Source: Streptoalloteichus tenebrarius
GTDB taxonomy: Bacteria > Actinomycetota > Actinomycetes > Mycobacteriales > Pseudonocardiaceae
Assembly: GCF_024171885.1 (NCBI RefSeq)
Contig: NZ_JAMTCP010000020.1
Span: forward strand, 49,770 to 113,769
DNA length: 64,000 bases
Direction of reading: 5' to 3'
Translations under genes and position numbers: made by a program
The notes under the pieces: model-generated
What the model saw: only the letters and a program-made list of their open reading frames with translations
Databases searched by the model: none
What the model was told of the DNA's origin: nothing
Part shown: piece by piece, positions 25,648 through 34,016 of the stretch
Position numbering within the stretch: position 1 is the first letter of the stretch
Layout of the letters: every line of letters begins with the position of its first letter

Positions 25648-26385
25648 TCAGGCCGCGAGGTAGTCGTGCACGACCTCGGCGCGGCCCAGCGTGAGGTCGG
25701 TGAGGACGTGGCTCGCCGAGACGATCTCCAGCACCGGCAGGTCGGCGAGCGGGGCCAGGGCGTGGGCGTGGAGCTGGAGCCGCGCCGGCCCGGTCCACGC
25801 GCCCTTCACGGTGATGTCGGAGATCCGGGAGCGGACCAGCTCGCAGATCCTCGGCCGGCCGTCGTAGCCGGGCACGACCTTGAGCATGTAGGTGGGGACG
25901 CACAGCTCGGCGCGCGCGGCGTCGGGGTCCATAGGTCGGTGCTTGTAGCCCATGGTGGCCGTGGCGACGCGCAGGCTGCCGTAGTCGAGGGTGCCGACCA
26001 GGGTGTCGGAGTCGACGTACAGCCGGGGCGCGCCCAGCTTCTTGGGGTAGGCGCTGAGTTCGCGGCCCGAGGCGATGGCGGGGAGGCTGTCGACGTACAT
26101 GGCGAGGTTGAACTCGCCGGGCTCGCCGTCGTGCTCCACGGCGACGACCTGGCCGGACTCGGTGTAGTCGCCCAGTCCCGTCACGTCCGGCATCCGCATG
26201 ACCTCGAACCGCACCAGGGGTTCCGGCACCCGGAGGGGTTCGGGGACCACGGCGCGCAGCGCGTCGGGGTCGGTGCGGTAGGTGATGTTGAGGTATTCGC
26301 GGTCGGTGAACCGGTACGGGCCCTGCGGGTAGGCGGGCGCGTTGAGGGGCGTGGAGAGGGTCCGGAGGACCTCGTCTGCGCGCAT
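25648..26385 (-). CDS. adc: Acetoacetate decarboxylase
   Basis: The 245-residue product closely follows clostridial acetoacetate decarboxylase in order and length: '[20 protein letters not shown]', '[16 protein letters not shown]', '[19 protein letters not shown]', 'MGYKHRPMD', '[11 protein letters not shown]'. Lys115 in 'YPKK' is at the same number as the Schiff-base lysine of the clostridial enzyme, with Lys116 beside it. The reaction is acetoacetate to acetone plus CO2, or an analogous beta-keto acid. It follows marR by 16 bp and precedes the hydroxyacyl-CoA dehydrogenase. The resemblance to an anaerobe's enzyme is striking in a high-GC host. Confidence 0.9.
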   Translation of the reverse strand: MRADEVLRTLSTPLNAPAYPQGPYRFTDREYLNITYRTDPDALRAVVPEPLRVPEPLVRFEVMRMPDVTGLGDYTESGQVVAVEHDGEPGEFNLAMYVDSLPAIASGRELSAYPKKLGAPRLYVDSDTLVGTLDYGSLRVATATMGYKHRPMDPDAARAELCVPTYMLKVVPGYDGRPRICELVRSRISDITVKGAWTGPARLQLHAHALAPLADLPVLEIVSASHVLTDLTLGRAEVVHDYLAA

Positions 26386-26401
26386 GGGTGCCTGGCCTCA
26401 C

Positions 26402-26881
26402 TCAGTCCGGGGGTTCGGTCGCCTCCCTGGCGGCCGTGGTGTGCGCGGGCGCCTCGTCGGCGGGTCCCGCGTTGTAGCGGGTCAGCAGCGCGCGGAGGGT
26501 CGCGACCTCCTCGGGCGTCCAGTCCCGGGTGCGGCGTCGGACCTCGCGGCGCATCTCGATGTCGGCCTCGGCCAGCAACTCGCGGCCGAGGGCGCTGGGC
26601 CGCAGGAGCAGCACGCGGCTGTCGGCGGGGTCCAGCTCGCGGACGATGAGGCCGGCCCGCTGGAGGTCGGCGACCTGGCGACTGATCGTGGACTTGTTGA
26701 GCCCGGTCAGCTCCACCAGGTCCCCGGCGCGCACCCCGTCGTGCTCGGCCATCTGGCTGAGCAGCGCGTAGCCGACGAAGCTCAGCTCGGGGCGCAGGCG
26801 TCCGGCGTTGATCCGGACGCGTCGGGTGAGGGTGACCAACTGGCGGATCAGGCCGGAGATCTCCTCTTCGGGCCTCGACAT
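26402..26881 (-). CDS. MarR-family regulator of the catabolic island
   Basis: The 159-residue product has the MarR winged helix: 'FVGYALLSQMAEHDGVRAGDLVELTGLNKSTISRQVADLQRAGLIVRELDPADSRVLLLRPSALGREL' (spread over residues 36-103). 'D-x-R' in the wing and 'LT..G' follow the family pattern. ATG 26881 is preceded by GGAGG. It is first in the leftward operon and divergent from the acyl-CoA dehydrogenase operon, with a 32-bp dyad between. It probably senses a CoA ester or free acid. Confidence 0.87.
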   Translation of the reverse strand: MSRPEEEISGLIRQLVTLTRRVRINAGRLRPELSFVGYALLSQMAEHDGVRAGDLVELTGLNKSTISRQVADLQRAGLIVRELDPADSRVLLLRPSALGRELLAEADIEMRREVRRRTRDWTPEEVATLRALLTRYNAGPADEAPAHTTAAREATEPPD

Positions 26882-26920
26882 GCGAGCCCTCCACCTGCTG
26901 ACATCGCGCTGACCACTGGT

Positions 26921-26952
26921 GTTGCAGTAGCCAACTGGTTTGATAACGCAAC
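26921..26952. promoter_or_regulatory. Candidate MarR operator
   Basis: GTTGCAGTAGCCAAC and GTTTGATAACGCAAC form an imperfect dyad with outer arms GTTGC/GCAAC about a TG centre. It lies between the divergent marR and acyl-CoA dehydrogenase genes, in a relatively AT-rich patch. The rest of the 337-bp spacer shows nothing else clear. Binding is inferred. Confidence 0.55.
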
Positions 26953-27218
26953 CATACGTCCGGCTTCCGTGAGCCGTCAAGACCATCTCGGCTACCGGGC
27001 GAGCCATAGGAAACGCCTGGGGGTAGCCCTGAAGATTGGTCTTTGATCTATCGGCTCGCCGGGCGTCCACTGGAACTCGACGGAGCGACGGCCCCCGCGC
27101 CGACCAGCCAGCGTCACGTCCCCGACAGGTGGGACTCGTGATCTTCCTGGGTATCCGCTCCCGCACCCGGCCGGCCGCCCGCCGGCCGGCGCCCGGTCCC
27201 GCCGAGGAAGGACGACCC

Positions 27219-28418
27219 ATGTCCAGGCAGCAGAAGAAGATCGACCCGGCCGCCGTGGAAGGCGACTTCTTCCGGGTCAAGGACCTCCTGTCCGACCAGG
27301 AACGGCGGACCCTCGACCGCGTCCGCGCCTTCCTGGCCGAGAAGGTGGAGCCGACCGCCACCGAGCTGTGGGCCCGCGCCGAGTCCCCGCTCCACCTGGT
27401 GGACGCCATCCGCGAGCTGAACATCACCGGGCTGCCCGGCGACGCCCCCGGCGTCGACGAGCGCGGCCCGCTCCTCAACGGACTGATCAGCATGGAGATG
27501 GCGCGGACCGACCCGTCGTTCGCCACCTTCTACGGCGTCCACAGTGGACTCGGCATGGGGTCGATCCGCGAGTGCGGCTCCGACGAGCAGCGGGAGCGCT
27601 GGCTGCCGGAGATGGCGCGCTGGACCAGGATCGGCGCCTTCGCCCTCACCGAGCCGCTGGTCGGCTCGGCGACCGCCGGCGGCCTGCTCACCACCGCCCG
27701 CCGCGAGGGCGACACGTGGGTGCTCAACGGCGAGAAGAAGTGGATCGGCAACGCCACCTTCGCCGACCTCGTGGTCGTCTGGGCCCACGACGAGGCCGAC
27801 GGCCAGGTCAAGGGCTTCGTCGTCGAGAAGGGCACACCCGGGTTCACCGCGCGCAAGCTGGAGGGCAAGATCGCGCTGCGCGGCGTGCAGAACGCCCACA
27901 TCGTCCTGGACGACGTCCGCGTGCCCGAGGACAACCGGCTCCAGCGCGCCAACTCCTTCCGGGACACCGCCCGCGTCCTGAAGGTCACCAGGGGCGGCGT
28001 CGCCTGGTTCGCCATCGGCTGCTCGATCGGCGCCTACGAGGCCGCCCGCGCCTACGCCGTCGAGCGCGAGCAGTTCGGCCGGCCCATCGCCAGCTTCCAG
28101 CTCGTGCAGGACCTGCTGTCGCGCATGCTCGGCAACATCACCGCCTGCCAGGCCATGGCCGTGCGCATGGCGGCGCTCCAGGCCGAGGACCGGCTCAGCG
28201 AGGCCCAGGCCGCCATGGCCAAGATGTTCTGCACCACCCGCATGCGGGAGACCGTCGCCTGGGGCCGGGAGATCTTCGGCGGCAACGGCATCCTGCTGGA
28301 GCACAAGGCGGCCCGCTTCTTCGCCGACGCCGAGGCGCTCTACTCCTACGAGGGCACCCGCGACATGAACTCGCTCATCGTCGGTCGTGCCGCCACCGGT
28401 TTCAGCGCCTTCGTCTGA
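27219..28418 (+). CDS. Acyl-CoA dehydrogenase, glutaryl-CoA dehydrogenase-like
   Basis: The 399-residue FAD enzyme shows the GCDH subgroup pattern: 'GAFALTEPLVGSATAGGLLTTA', 'VLNGEKKWIGNATFADLVVVWA', 'VEKGTPGFTARKLEGKIALR', 'YAVEREQFGRPIASFQLVQ', 'IFGGNGILLEHKAARFFAD'. Glu in 'SYEGTRDMN' is at the catalytic-base position. The usual 'TEPDxGSD' is 'TEPLVGSA' here, so substrate recognition may differ. ATG 27219 follows GAGGAAGG. It starts the rightward operon with a CaiB-type CoA-transferase, as in glutarate-type catabolism. Confidence 0.87.
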   Translation: MSRQQKKIDPAAVEGDFFRVKDLLSDQERRTLDRVRAFLAEKVEPTATELWARAESPLHLVDAIRELNITGLPGDAPGVDERGPLLNGLISMEMARTDPSFATFYGVHSGLGMGSIRECGSDEQRERWLPEMARWTRIGAFALTEPLVGSATAGGLLTTARREGDTWVLNGEKKWIGNATFADLVVVWAHDEADGQVKGFVVEKGTPGFTARKLEGKIALRGVQNAHIVLDDVRVPEDNRLQRANSFRDTARVLKVTRGGVAWFAIGCSIGAYEAARAYAVEREQFGRPIASFQLVQDLLSRMLGNITACQAMAVRMAALQAEDRLSEAQAAMAKMFCTTRMRETVAWGREIFGGNGILLEHKAARFFADAEALYSYEGTRDMNSLIVGRAATGFSAFV

Positions 28419-28547
28419 TCTCCCGCGCCGCTGGCCTCCCGTTTCGGCGGTCTCCCGCTCCGCTGGTCCCCGCGCCACCCCGCGAGACCGCGCATCGCCG
28501 GGCGACCCACGTCCTACCGTCTCCACGTCCCAAGGGAACGAACACTC

Positions 28548-29777
28548 ATGTCCACTGTGTCCAGTGCGTCTGCCCCCACCGGGGCCGGCGCGCCCGCCCG
28601 CCCCCTCGACGGCCTGCGCGTCATCGACATGGCCGGCGTCATCATGGGCCCCTACGCCTGCCAGATCCTCGGCGACCTCGGCGCCGACGTCATCAAGATC
28701 GAGCCGCCGACCGGCGACGTCATGCGCCGGCTGCACCGCAGGGACGCCGACAGCACCGGGGCGCTCGCCCTCAACCTCAACCGCAACAAGCGCAGCGTCC
28801 GCCTCGACCTGAAGACGCCCGAGGGCCGGCAGGCGGCGCTGGACCTCGTCGCCACCGCCGACGCGCTGATCACCAACATGCGGCCCCGCGCCCTGCGCAA
28901 GCTCGGCCTGACCTACGAGGACCTCGCCGAGACCAACCCGGGGCTGGTCTACTGCAACGCCCAGGGCTTCCGCTCCGACTCGCCCGCCGCCGACTACGCC
29001 GCCTACGACGAGGTCATCCAGGCCTGCACCGGCATGGTTGACCTGATGCGGCGCACCACCGGCAAGCCCTACTACGTCCCCACGGCGCTGGCCGACAAGG
29101 TGTGCGGCCTGACCATCGCGTACTCGGTCCTGGCCGCCCTGCTGGGCCGGCAGCGCACCGGGAAGGGACAACACGTCGAGGTGCCGATGGCCGACACCAT
29201 GTTCGCCTTCACCCTCGTCGAGCACATCGGCGGACTGGCCTACGAACCGCCGGCGGGACCGGTCGGCTTCCCCCGCTCCCTGGAGCCCGGCCACGCGGCG
29301 TTCCCCACCAGGGACGGCCACGCCTGCATCCTCCCGTACAGCTACCGCGACGCCGACGCGTTCTTCGCGTTCGTCGGCCACCCCGAGGAGATGGACCGCT
29401 TCACACGGGAGAACTTCCAGTCCAAGGTCGGCGAACTCTACGAGGTCCTCGCGCTCTACACCGAGCAGCACACCACGGCGGAGTGGGAGGCGTTCTGCTC
29501 CGAGCACAGCATCCCGTTCGCGCCCGTCATGGACCTCGACCACGCCGGCGAGCACGCGTACTGGGCCAAGGGCGGCATGCTCGACGTCCAGCAGCACCCG
29601 CGTGAGGGCGGATACCGCGTCATCGGCAACCCGGTGCGCTTCTCCGGCGAGACCGGGGGAGTGCGCCGCCACTGCCCCGAACTGGGCGAGGACACCGAGT
29701 CCGTGCTGTCCGAGATCGGCTACAGCCCGGAGCGGATCGCGGCCGTGCTCGACGCGTCAACGCCGCCCGCGAGCTGA
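28548..29777 (+). CDS. CoA-transferase, CaiB/BaiF (class III) family
   Basis: The 409-residue product is a full-length class III CoA-transferase: 'LDGLRVIDMAGVIMGPYACQILGDLGADVIKIEPPTGD' (broken here), 'NRNKRSVRLDLKTPEG', 'ALITNMRPRALRKLGLTYEDL', 'NPGLVYCNAQGF', 'HVEVPMADTM'. The catalytic Asp usually follows the 'A.YD..IQA.+G+.' block, here 'YAAYDEVIQACTGM'. The pairing with a GCDH-like dehydrogenase suggests a dicarboxylate or similar acid activated from succinyl-CoA. It is 129 bp downstream of the dehydrogenase. Confidence 0.88.
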   Translation: MSTVSSASAPTGAGAPARPLDGLRVIDMAGVIMGPYACQILGDLGADVIKIEPPTGDVMRRLHRRDADSTGALALNLNRNKRSVRLDLKTPEGRQAALDLVATADALITNMRPRALRKLGLTYEDLAETNPGLVYCNAQGFRSDSPAADYAAYDEVIQACTGMVDLMRRTTGKPYYVPTALADKVCGLTIAYSVLAALLGRQRTGKGQHVEVPMADTMFAFTLVEHIGGLAYEPPAGPVGFPRSLEPGHAAFPTRDGHACILPYSYRDADAFFAFVGHPEEMDRFTRENFQSKVGELYEVLALYTEQHTTAEWEAFCSEHSIPFAPVMDLDHAGEHAYWAKGGMLDVQQHPREGGYRVIGNPVRFSGETGGVRRHCPELGEDTESVLSEIGYSPERIAAVLDASTPPAS

Positions 29778-29811
29778 CGCCCGCGAGCTGACGCCCGGGG
29801 CCTGTCTCCAA

Positions 29812-30110
29812 AGCCAGATGAGCAGGATGGCCAGATGGCGTGATCACGTGGCTCACGGTGCCCGCCGCACGTTTCGTCCTCGCCCCCTGTGGGGGGACGC
29901 GGAGGTGCGGCGCGCCGGCGGCGTGCTGGTGGGCGCGCACGGTGCTGGAGCCGACCGGGACCTCCCGGTCACGTCGGTTGATCACCCTCGGCACAGCGCC
30001 CGCACACCTGTCACCAGAGTGGTCAGGGTTCCCGCGCATGACCAGCGCCAGAACCGGTTGTCGACACCTCTTCCAGGGCTGGCCTGTGCCGTTCCGGCAG
30101 GTCACGCCAC
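29812..30110 (-). pseudogene. Remnant of an IS5-family transposase
   Basis: Reading leftwards, one frame has 'VPVGSSTVRAHQHAAGA', the conserved stretch around the first catalytic Asp of many IS5 transposases, with the Asp replaced. Another has 'HLAILLIW' near the end. The boundary GGGCCTGTCTCCAAAG at 29809 looks like an IS terminus. It separates the CoA-transferase gene from the enoyl-CoA hydratase gene, so an insertion has split this catabolic operon. The sequence up to 30349 holds nothing else recognisable. Confidence 0.55.
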
Positions 30111-30349
30111 ACCCGTCTTCGCGGTGACCCGCGCACTGCCGAGCAACGACCGTTGCCGTCCCGCAGGGTTCGGCGGCGACCATGCCGGCCGGCGGCGAAC
30201 CAAGCCGTGCGGGTGCCGAGCCCCGGAGCTTGGGGGTGCCGCCGCTCTCGTCCGCTGGCTCGTGCCGAGCCCTCTCCCTCGAAGACCACAGCTCCCTACA
30301 AGGCCACATCGGACGCGCACCCGCGTCCGCCCTCCTGGAGGAATCCGTC

Positions 30350-31138
30350 GTGTCCAGCACCGAACACCCGCCCGAGACGTCGGTGGTCCGCACCGAACGC
30401 CGCGACCACGTCCTGATCATCACGCTCGACCGTCCCGAGGTTCGCAACGCGGTGGACCGCCGCACCGCCGAGGCCCTCGCCGCCGCGCTCGACACGCTGG
30501 ACGCCGACCCGGCGCTGCGCGTCGGCGTCCTCACCGGCAGCGGCGGCGTCTTCAGCGCGGGCATGGACCTGAAGGCGTTCGCCCGAGGGGAGAGCCCCGT
30601 GCTCGCCGGGCGCGGCTTCGGCGGGCTGACCAGGGCCACCCGCACCACCCCGCTGATCGCCGCCGTCGAGGGCTGGGCGCTCGGTGGCGGCACCGAGATG
30701 GTCCTCGCCTGCGACCTCGTCGTCGCCGCCCGCGACGCCTCCTTCGGCCTGCCTGAAGTCACCAGGGGCATCGTCGCCCCCGAGGGCGGACTGGTCCGCC
30801 TTCCCCGCCGTGTCCCGCGCGCGGTCGCCGCCGAGGCACTGCTGACCGGCCGTCCACTCAGCGCGGAACGCGCCGCCGCGTTGGGCCTGGTCAACCAGGT
30901 GACCGAACCCGGGGAAGCCCTCACCGCGGCACTCGCGCTCGCCAAGACGATCGCGGCCAACGCGCCGCTGGCCGTCGCCGCCGTCAAGCGGGTGCTCGAC
31001 CAAGGGGCCGACCTGCCGGAGGCCGAGGCGTTCCGTCTCCAGGACGAGGTGGTCGCCGAAGTCCTCCGCTCCGAGGACGCCGCCGAGGGCGCGCGGGCCT
31101 TCGCGGAGAAGCGCCCGCCGCGCTGGCGAGGGCGTTGA
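30350..31138 (+). CDS. Enoyl-CoA hydratase/isomerase (crotonase) family protein
   Basis: The 262-residue product has 'ITLDRPEVRNAVDRRTAEAL', the oxyanion-hole segment 'GGVFSAGMDLKAFARGE' and 'VEGWALGGGTEMVLACDLVVAA'. The C-terminal part is 'FGLPEVTRGIVAPEGGLVRLPRRV' and 'FAEKRPPRWRGR'. The Glu of 'PEGG' could be catalytic. GTG 30350 follows GGAGGA; the long upstream frame is IS debris. It probably hydrates the enoyl-CoA made by the dehydrogenase at 27219. Confidence 0.88.
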   Translation: MSSTEHPPETSVVRTERRDHVLIITLDRPEVRNAVDRRTAEALAAALDTLDADPALRVGVLTGSGGVFSAGMDLKAFARGESPVLAGRGFGGLTRATRTTPLIAAVEGWALGGGTEMVLACDLVVAARDASFGLPEVTRGIVAPEGGLVRLPRRVPRAVAAEALLTGRPLSAERAAALGLVNQVTEPGEALTAALALAKTIAANAPLAVAAVKRVLDQGADLPEAEAFRLQDEVVAEVLRSEDAAEGARAFAEKRPPRWRGR

Positions 31139-31223
31139 CCCTGTGGCCTGAGCACCGGAACGACCGTGGGACCGACATGCGACCGATCCGAACCAGCGCC
31201 TCCCGGCGGGTACGGTGCGGAAG

Positions 31224-32138
31224 ATGAACGCCCAGCAGTTGGCGTACTTCCTCGCCGTCGCCGAGCACGGCAGCCTCGGGCACGCGGCGACGGCCATGAA
31301 CGTGGCCCAGCCGTCGCTGTCCCAGGCTCTCGGCGCGCTGGAGCGAGAGATGGGCACGCCCCTGCTGCACCGGCTCAACCGGGGCGCGGTGCTGACCCCG
31401 GCCGGACGCGTGTTCGTCCCGCACGCGCGGCGACTGCTGCGGGAACTGCGGCGCGCCCGCGACGTCGTCGACCAGTGCGGCGGCGTCCTCGCGGGTGTCC
31501 TCGACCTCGTCACCACGCCGCTGTTGGCCGTCGACCCGGGCGCCGGCCTGCTCGGCCGCTTCCGCACGCTGCATCCCGACGTGCGGGTGCGCGTCCACAT
31601 GGCCGACGAGGACGCGGAGGTGCCGGGCATGCTCACCGGGGCGCGCGCCGAGGTCGCCCTGACCTACCTGCCGCTGAACGAGCCGGGCCTGGCTGTCGAG
31701 GAGCTGGGCGTGCACGAATTGCTTGCCGTTCTCCCTCCCGGCGGGCCTGACCTGCCCGACCCGCTGCCGGTACGGGAGCTGGCCGACCGCGAGACCGTGA
31801 GCGTCACCGGCGGCGGCCGGCAGCGCCAGCTCGTGGTCGAACATCTCGCCGCCCACGGCGTGCGGCTCCGGGTCGTCGCCGAGGTCGCCCACCGGGAGAT
31901 GGTGGTGCCGCTGGTGCTCGCCGGCGCGGGAATGTCGTTCCTCCCCGGGAAGATGGCGGAGTGGGCGGCCGGGCAGGGCGCGCGGACCCGCAGGCTGGAT
32001 CCGCCGCTGCGCCAGCCCTACGGCCTCGCCCACCTCCCCGGCCAACTGACGCCCGTGGGTGCGGCGCTGGCCAACCTGGCCCGCCGGCCGGCAGGGCGCG
32101 ACGACGCGGGAACCGAGACGGGGGAGGAGTGGGCATGA
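31224..32138 (+). CDS. LysR-family regulator, tandem copy 1
   Basis: The product has about 304 residues. The N-terminal LysR HTH is 'LAYFLAVAEHGSLGHAATAMNVAQPSLSQALGALEREMGTPLLHR' (spread over residues 6-50). The effector domain begins near residue 90. ATG 31224 is used; GTG 31215 is possible. The stop overlaps the next LysR start (ATGA). Two adjacent, overlapping LysR genes at the end of a catabolic operon probably respond to related ligands. Confidence 0.85.
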   Translation: MNAQQLAYFLAVAEHGSLGHAATAMNVAQPSLSQALGALEREMGTPLLHRLNRGAVLTPAGRVFVPHARRLLRELRRARDVVDQCGGVLAGVLDLVTTPLLAVDPGAGLLGRFRTLHPDVRVRVHMADEDAEVPGMLTGARAEVALTYLPLNEPGLAVEELGVHELLAVLPPGGPDLPDPLPVRELADRETVSVTGGGRQRQLVVEHLAAHGVRLRVVAEVAHREMVVPLVLAGAGMSFLPGKMAEWAAGQGARTRRLDPPLRQPYGLAHLPGQLTPVGAALANLARRPAGRDDAGTETGEEWA

Positions 32139-33106
32139 CGGCCCCGAGACGCCACTCGGAGCTGCCCTTCACCGACCTCAGGCAGGCCGAGTACTTCCTG
32201 GCGGTGGTGGACAACGGCGGCATCACGCCGGCCGCGGAGTCGCTGCGCGTCGCCCAGCCGTCCCTCTCGCAGGCGATCAGGGTCATCGAACGCCGGGCCG
32301 GCGTACCCCTGTTCACCCGCATGCCCCGGGGCGCGGTGCCCACGGAGGCGGGCGCGGCGTTGGTCGAACCGGCCCGACGTCTGCTCCGCGCCCGCGCGTC
32401 GGCGCGGGAGGCGGTGGCCGACGTGGCGGCGCTGCGCACCGGACGCCTCGAACTGGTCGCCCACGCGTCGGTGACCGCCGACCCGCTCGCCCTCGCGATC
32501 GGTGTGTTCCTGCGCGCCCACCCCGGCATGGACGTGCTGGTGGAGAACGCCCAGGACGACGAGGAACTCGTGTACGCCCTCACCGACGGTCGGCACGAAC
32601 TGGCGGTGACCTACCTCCCGCTCCCGCAGACCTCGTCGTTGGTCAGCGAGGAGCTGGGCTGCCACGACATCTGGCTGGCGGCGGCCCCTGGCACGCGCCT
32701 CGACCCCGGCCCGTTTCCGCTGGCCGACGTCAACGCCCTGCCCCTGGTAGCTGTGATGCACGGAGGGTCGGCGCGCCGCGCCGTCCGGCAGGCCCTCGCG
32801 GAGGCCGAACGCCACCTGACGGGCGCGGACACGGCCGGCACGCCCCGCGCGTGGGCCGGGGTGGTCACGCCGCAACTCGGGTCCGTCATCCCGCTGGTGC
32901 TCGCCGGCGCCGGCGCGGCCCTGGTAGACCGGTGGTACGCCGAACGCATCGCGGAACTGGGCGGCGTCGTGCGCCCCCTCGAACCCCGCGTGCGGTGCCC
33001 CTTCGGCGTGAGCCACCGCAAGGAGCCGCTGTCCCCGGCATCCCACGCGTTCCTGGACGTCCTGCGGGATGTCTGTGCCGCCCGCCCTGACCGGTCGCCA
33101 CGGTAG
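32135..33106 (+). CDS. LysR-family regulator, tandem copy 2
   Basis: The 323-residue product has the HTH 'AEYFLAVVDNGGITPAAESLRVAQPSLSQAIRVIERRAGVPLFTR' (residues 18-62). It is clearly paralogous to the preceding protein, which shares 'VAQPSLSQA' and 'RGAV.T.AG...V..ARRLLR'. The ATGA overlap shows translational coupling. The effector domain is longer than in copy 1, with a unique loop near residues 225-245. The two may form heteromers; this is inferred from the arrangement only. Confidence 0.85.
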   Translation: MTAPRRHSELPFTDLRQAEYFLAVVDNGGITPAAESLRVAQPSLSQAIRVIERRAGVPLFTRMPRGAVPTEAGAALVEPARRLLRARASAREAVADVAALRTGRLELVAHASVTADPLALAIGVFLRAHPGMDVLVENAQDDEELVYALTDGRHELAVTYLPLPQTSSLVSEELGCHDIWLAAAPGTRLDPGPFPLADVNALPLVAVMHGGSARRAVRQALAEAERHLTGADTAGTPRAWAGVVTPQLGSVIPLVLAGAGAALVDRWYAERIAELGGVVRPLEPRVRCPFGVSHRKEPLSPASHAFLDVLRDVCAARPDRSPR

Positions 33107-33135
33107 GGAGTCCTGCCGGACGGAGGAAGCCACGC

Positions 33136-33219
33136 TCTCATTGTCCTCAGAGGACGATCTCGCCTGTTCGTCTCCGTCCTCAAAGGACGGTCACGGTCGA
33201 GTATCAGTCCACTGAGGAC
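33136..33219. repeat. Intergenic palindromic repeat, copy A
   Basis: This 84-bp element matches 40743-40828 over its length with scattered changes. It contains GTCCTCAGAGGAC, GTCCTCAAAGGAC and the shared end CAGTCCACTGAGGAC. The remainder of the 330-bp gap (33107-33434) holds a possible integrase remnant. Confidence 0.75.
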
Positions 33220-33221
33220 AC

Positions 33222-33390
33222 CCGTGTCGCTCTCGGTGGACACCGGCGAGAGTCGCAGCCCGAGGATGCAGCGGGTGAACAGGTCCATCGCGATGGGGGG
33301 ATGCGACACGGTACCGGCGACGCTACGTTCGGGCGTACACGGAAAGAGGTCCCAGACAGCGCGAAGTCGGGGGTCCCGATTCCATCGGGC
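33222..33390 (-). pseudogene. Possible integrase-core (rve) transposase fragment
   Basis: Reading leftwards, a short frame gives 'PPIAMDLFTRCILGLRLSPVSTES'-like sequence, here split as 'PPIAMDLFTRC' and 'ILGLRLSPVSTES'. This resembles the first-Asp region of rve/Mu-type transposases ('D.FTR.+LG.RL.P..T.S'). No start, no remaining catalytic residues and no full domain exist. It is weak evidence of an old mobile element beside repeat copy A. Confidence 0.35.
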
Positions 33391-33434
33391 ACGCTCCCGG
33401 CTCACTTCCGGCCGCGTCCGCGGCCCGGCCGGCA

Positions 33435-34016
33435 TCACCCGTGGTGTAGCGCGCTGCGCTGGTCGTGCTGGAGCACGAGATCGCGGTAGGGCAGGCGCAC
33501 CACCGGGCGGTCCGCCAGGTCGAGCTGCCGCTCCACCTCGGCGAGACGGCTGGTGGCCTCGGCCAGGTCGTCGGCCATCACCTCGACCTCGACGAACGCG
33601 CCGACCCCGACGATGAGGTCGATGACCACGGTGATGGTCTCGTTGTCCGGGTGCCGGTAGGTGGTGCGGGTCTTGTCCACCTGACACAGCCGGACCATGC
33701 CCAGGGTGTCGAGCAGGGTGTTCGCGGCGGTGGCCTGTTCGGCGAGGACGACATTGGTCTCGCGCTTGGCGATGATGTCGGCGGCGGAGTGGGTGTCCTT
33801 TGTGGACGCAGGCTTGTAGGTGATCTCGGCGAACCCGTCGCGCCGCCGCACCCGCAGGCACTCGACCGTGGCCAGGAAGTCGCGGTCGGGGCGACTGTAG
33901 TAGGTGTCAACCTCAACGCTGGTGCCGCTCTCGTGGTAACCGGCGGCGACCAGCCTGGCCGTCACCCCGGCCGGGTCCGCGAGTTCGCGTTTGCGTTCGA
34001 CCTCGATCACGCTCAT
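33435..34016 (-). CDS. CYTH-domain protein (class IV adenylate cyclase/thiamine-triphosphatase-like)
   Basis: The 193-residue product starts 'MSVIEVERKRELAD', the ExExK signature of CYTH proteins. It then has 'DTYYSRPDRDFLATVECLRVRRRDGFAEITYK', 'KRETNV', 'KTRTTYRHPDNETITVVIDLI' and 'VGAFVEVEVMADD'. These alternate Lys/Arg/Glu strands form the tunnel that binds triphosphates and two metals. Its ATG overlaps the stop of the methyltransferase (ATGA), so the two are tightly coupled. The substrate could be a nucleotide, thiamine triphosphate or inorganic triphosphate. Confidence 0.85.
   Translation of the reverse strand: MSVIEVERKRELADPAGVTARLVAAGYHESGTSVEVDTYYSRPDRDFLATVECLRVRRRDGFAEITYKPASTKDTHSAADIIAKRETNVVLAEQATAANTLLDTLGMVRLCQVDKTRTTYRHPDNETITVVIDLIVGVGAFVEVEVMADDLAEATSRLAEVERQLDLADRPVVRLPYRDLVLQHDQRSALHHG

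Noticed and set aside
27114..29672. An 852-codon leftward frame opposite the acyl-CoA dehydrogenase and CoA-transferase genes
   Set aside because: It contains no domain and mirrors third-position GC of the real genes on the other strand.
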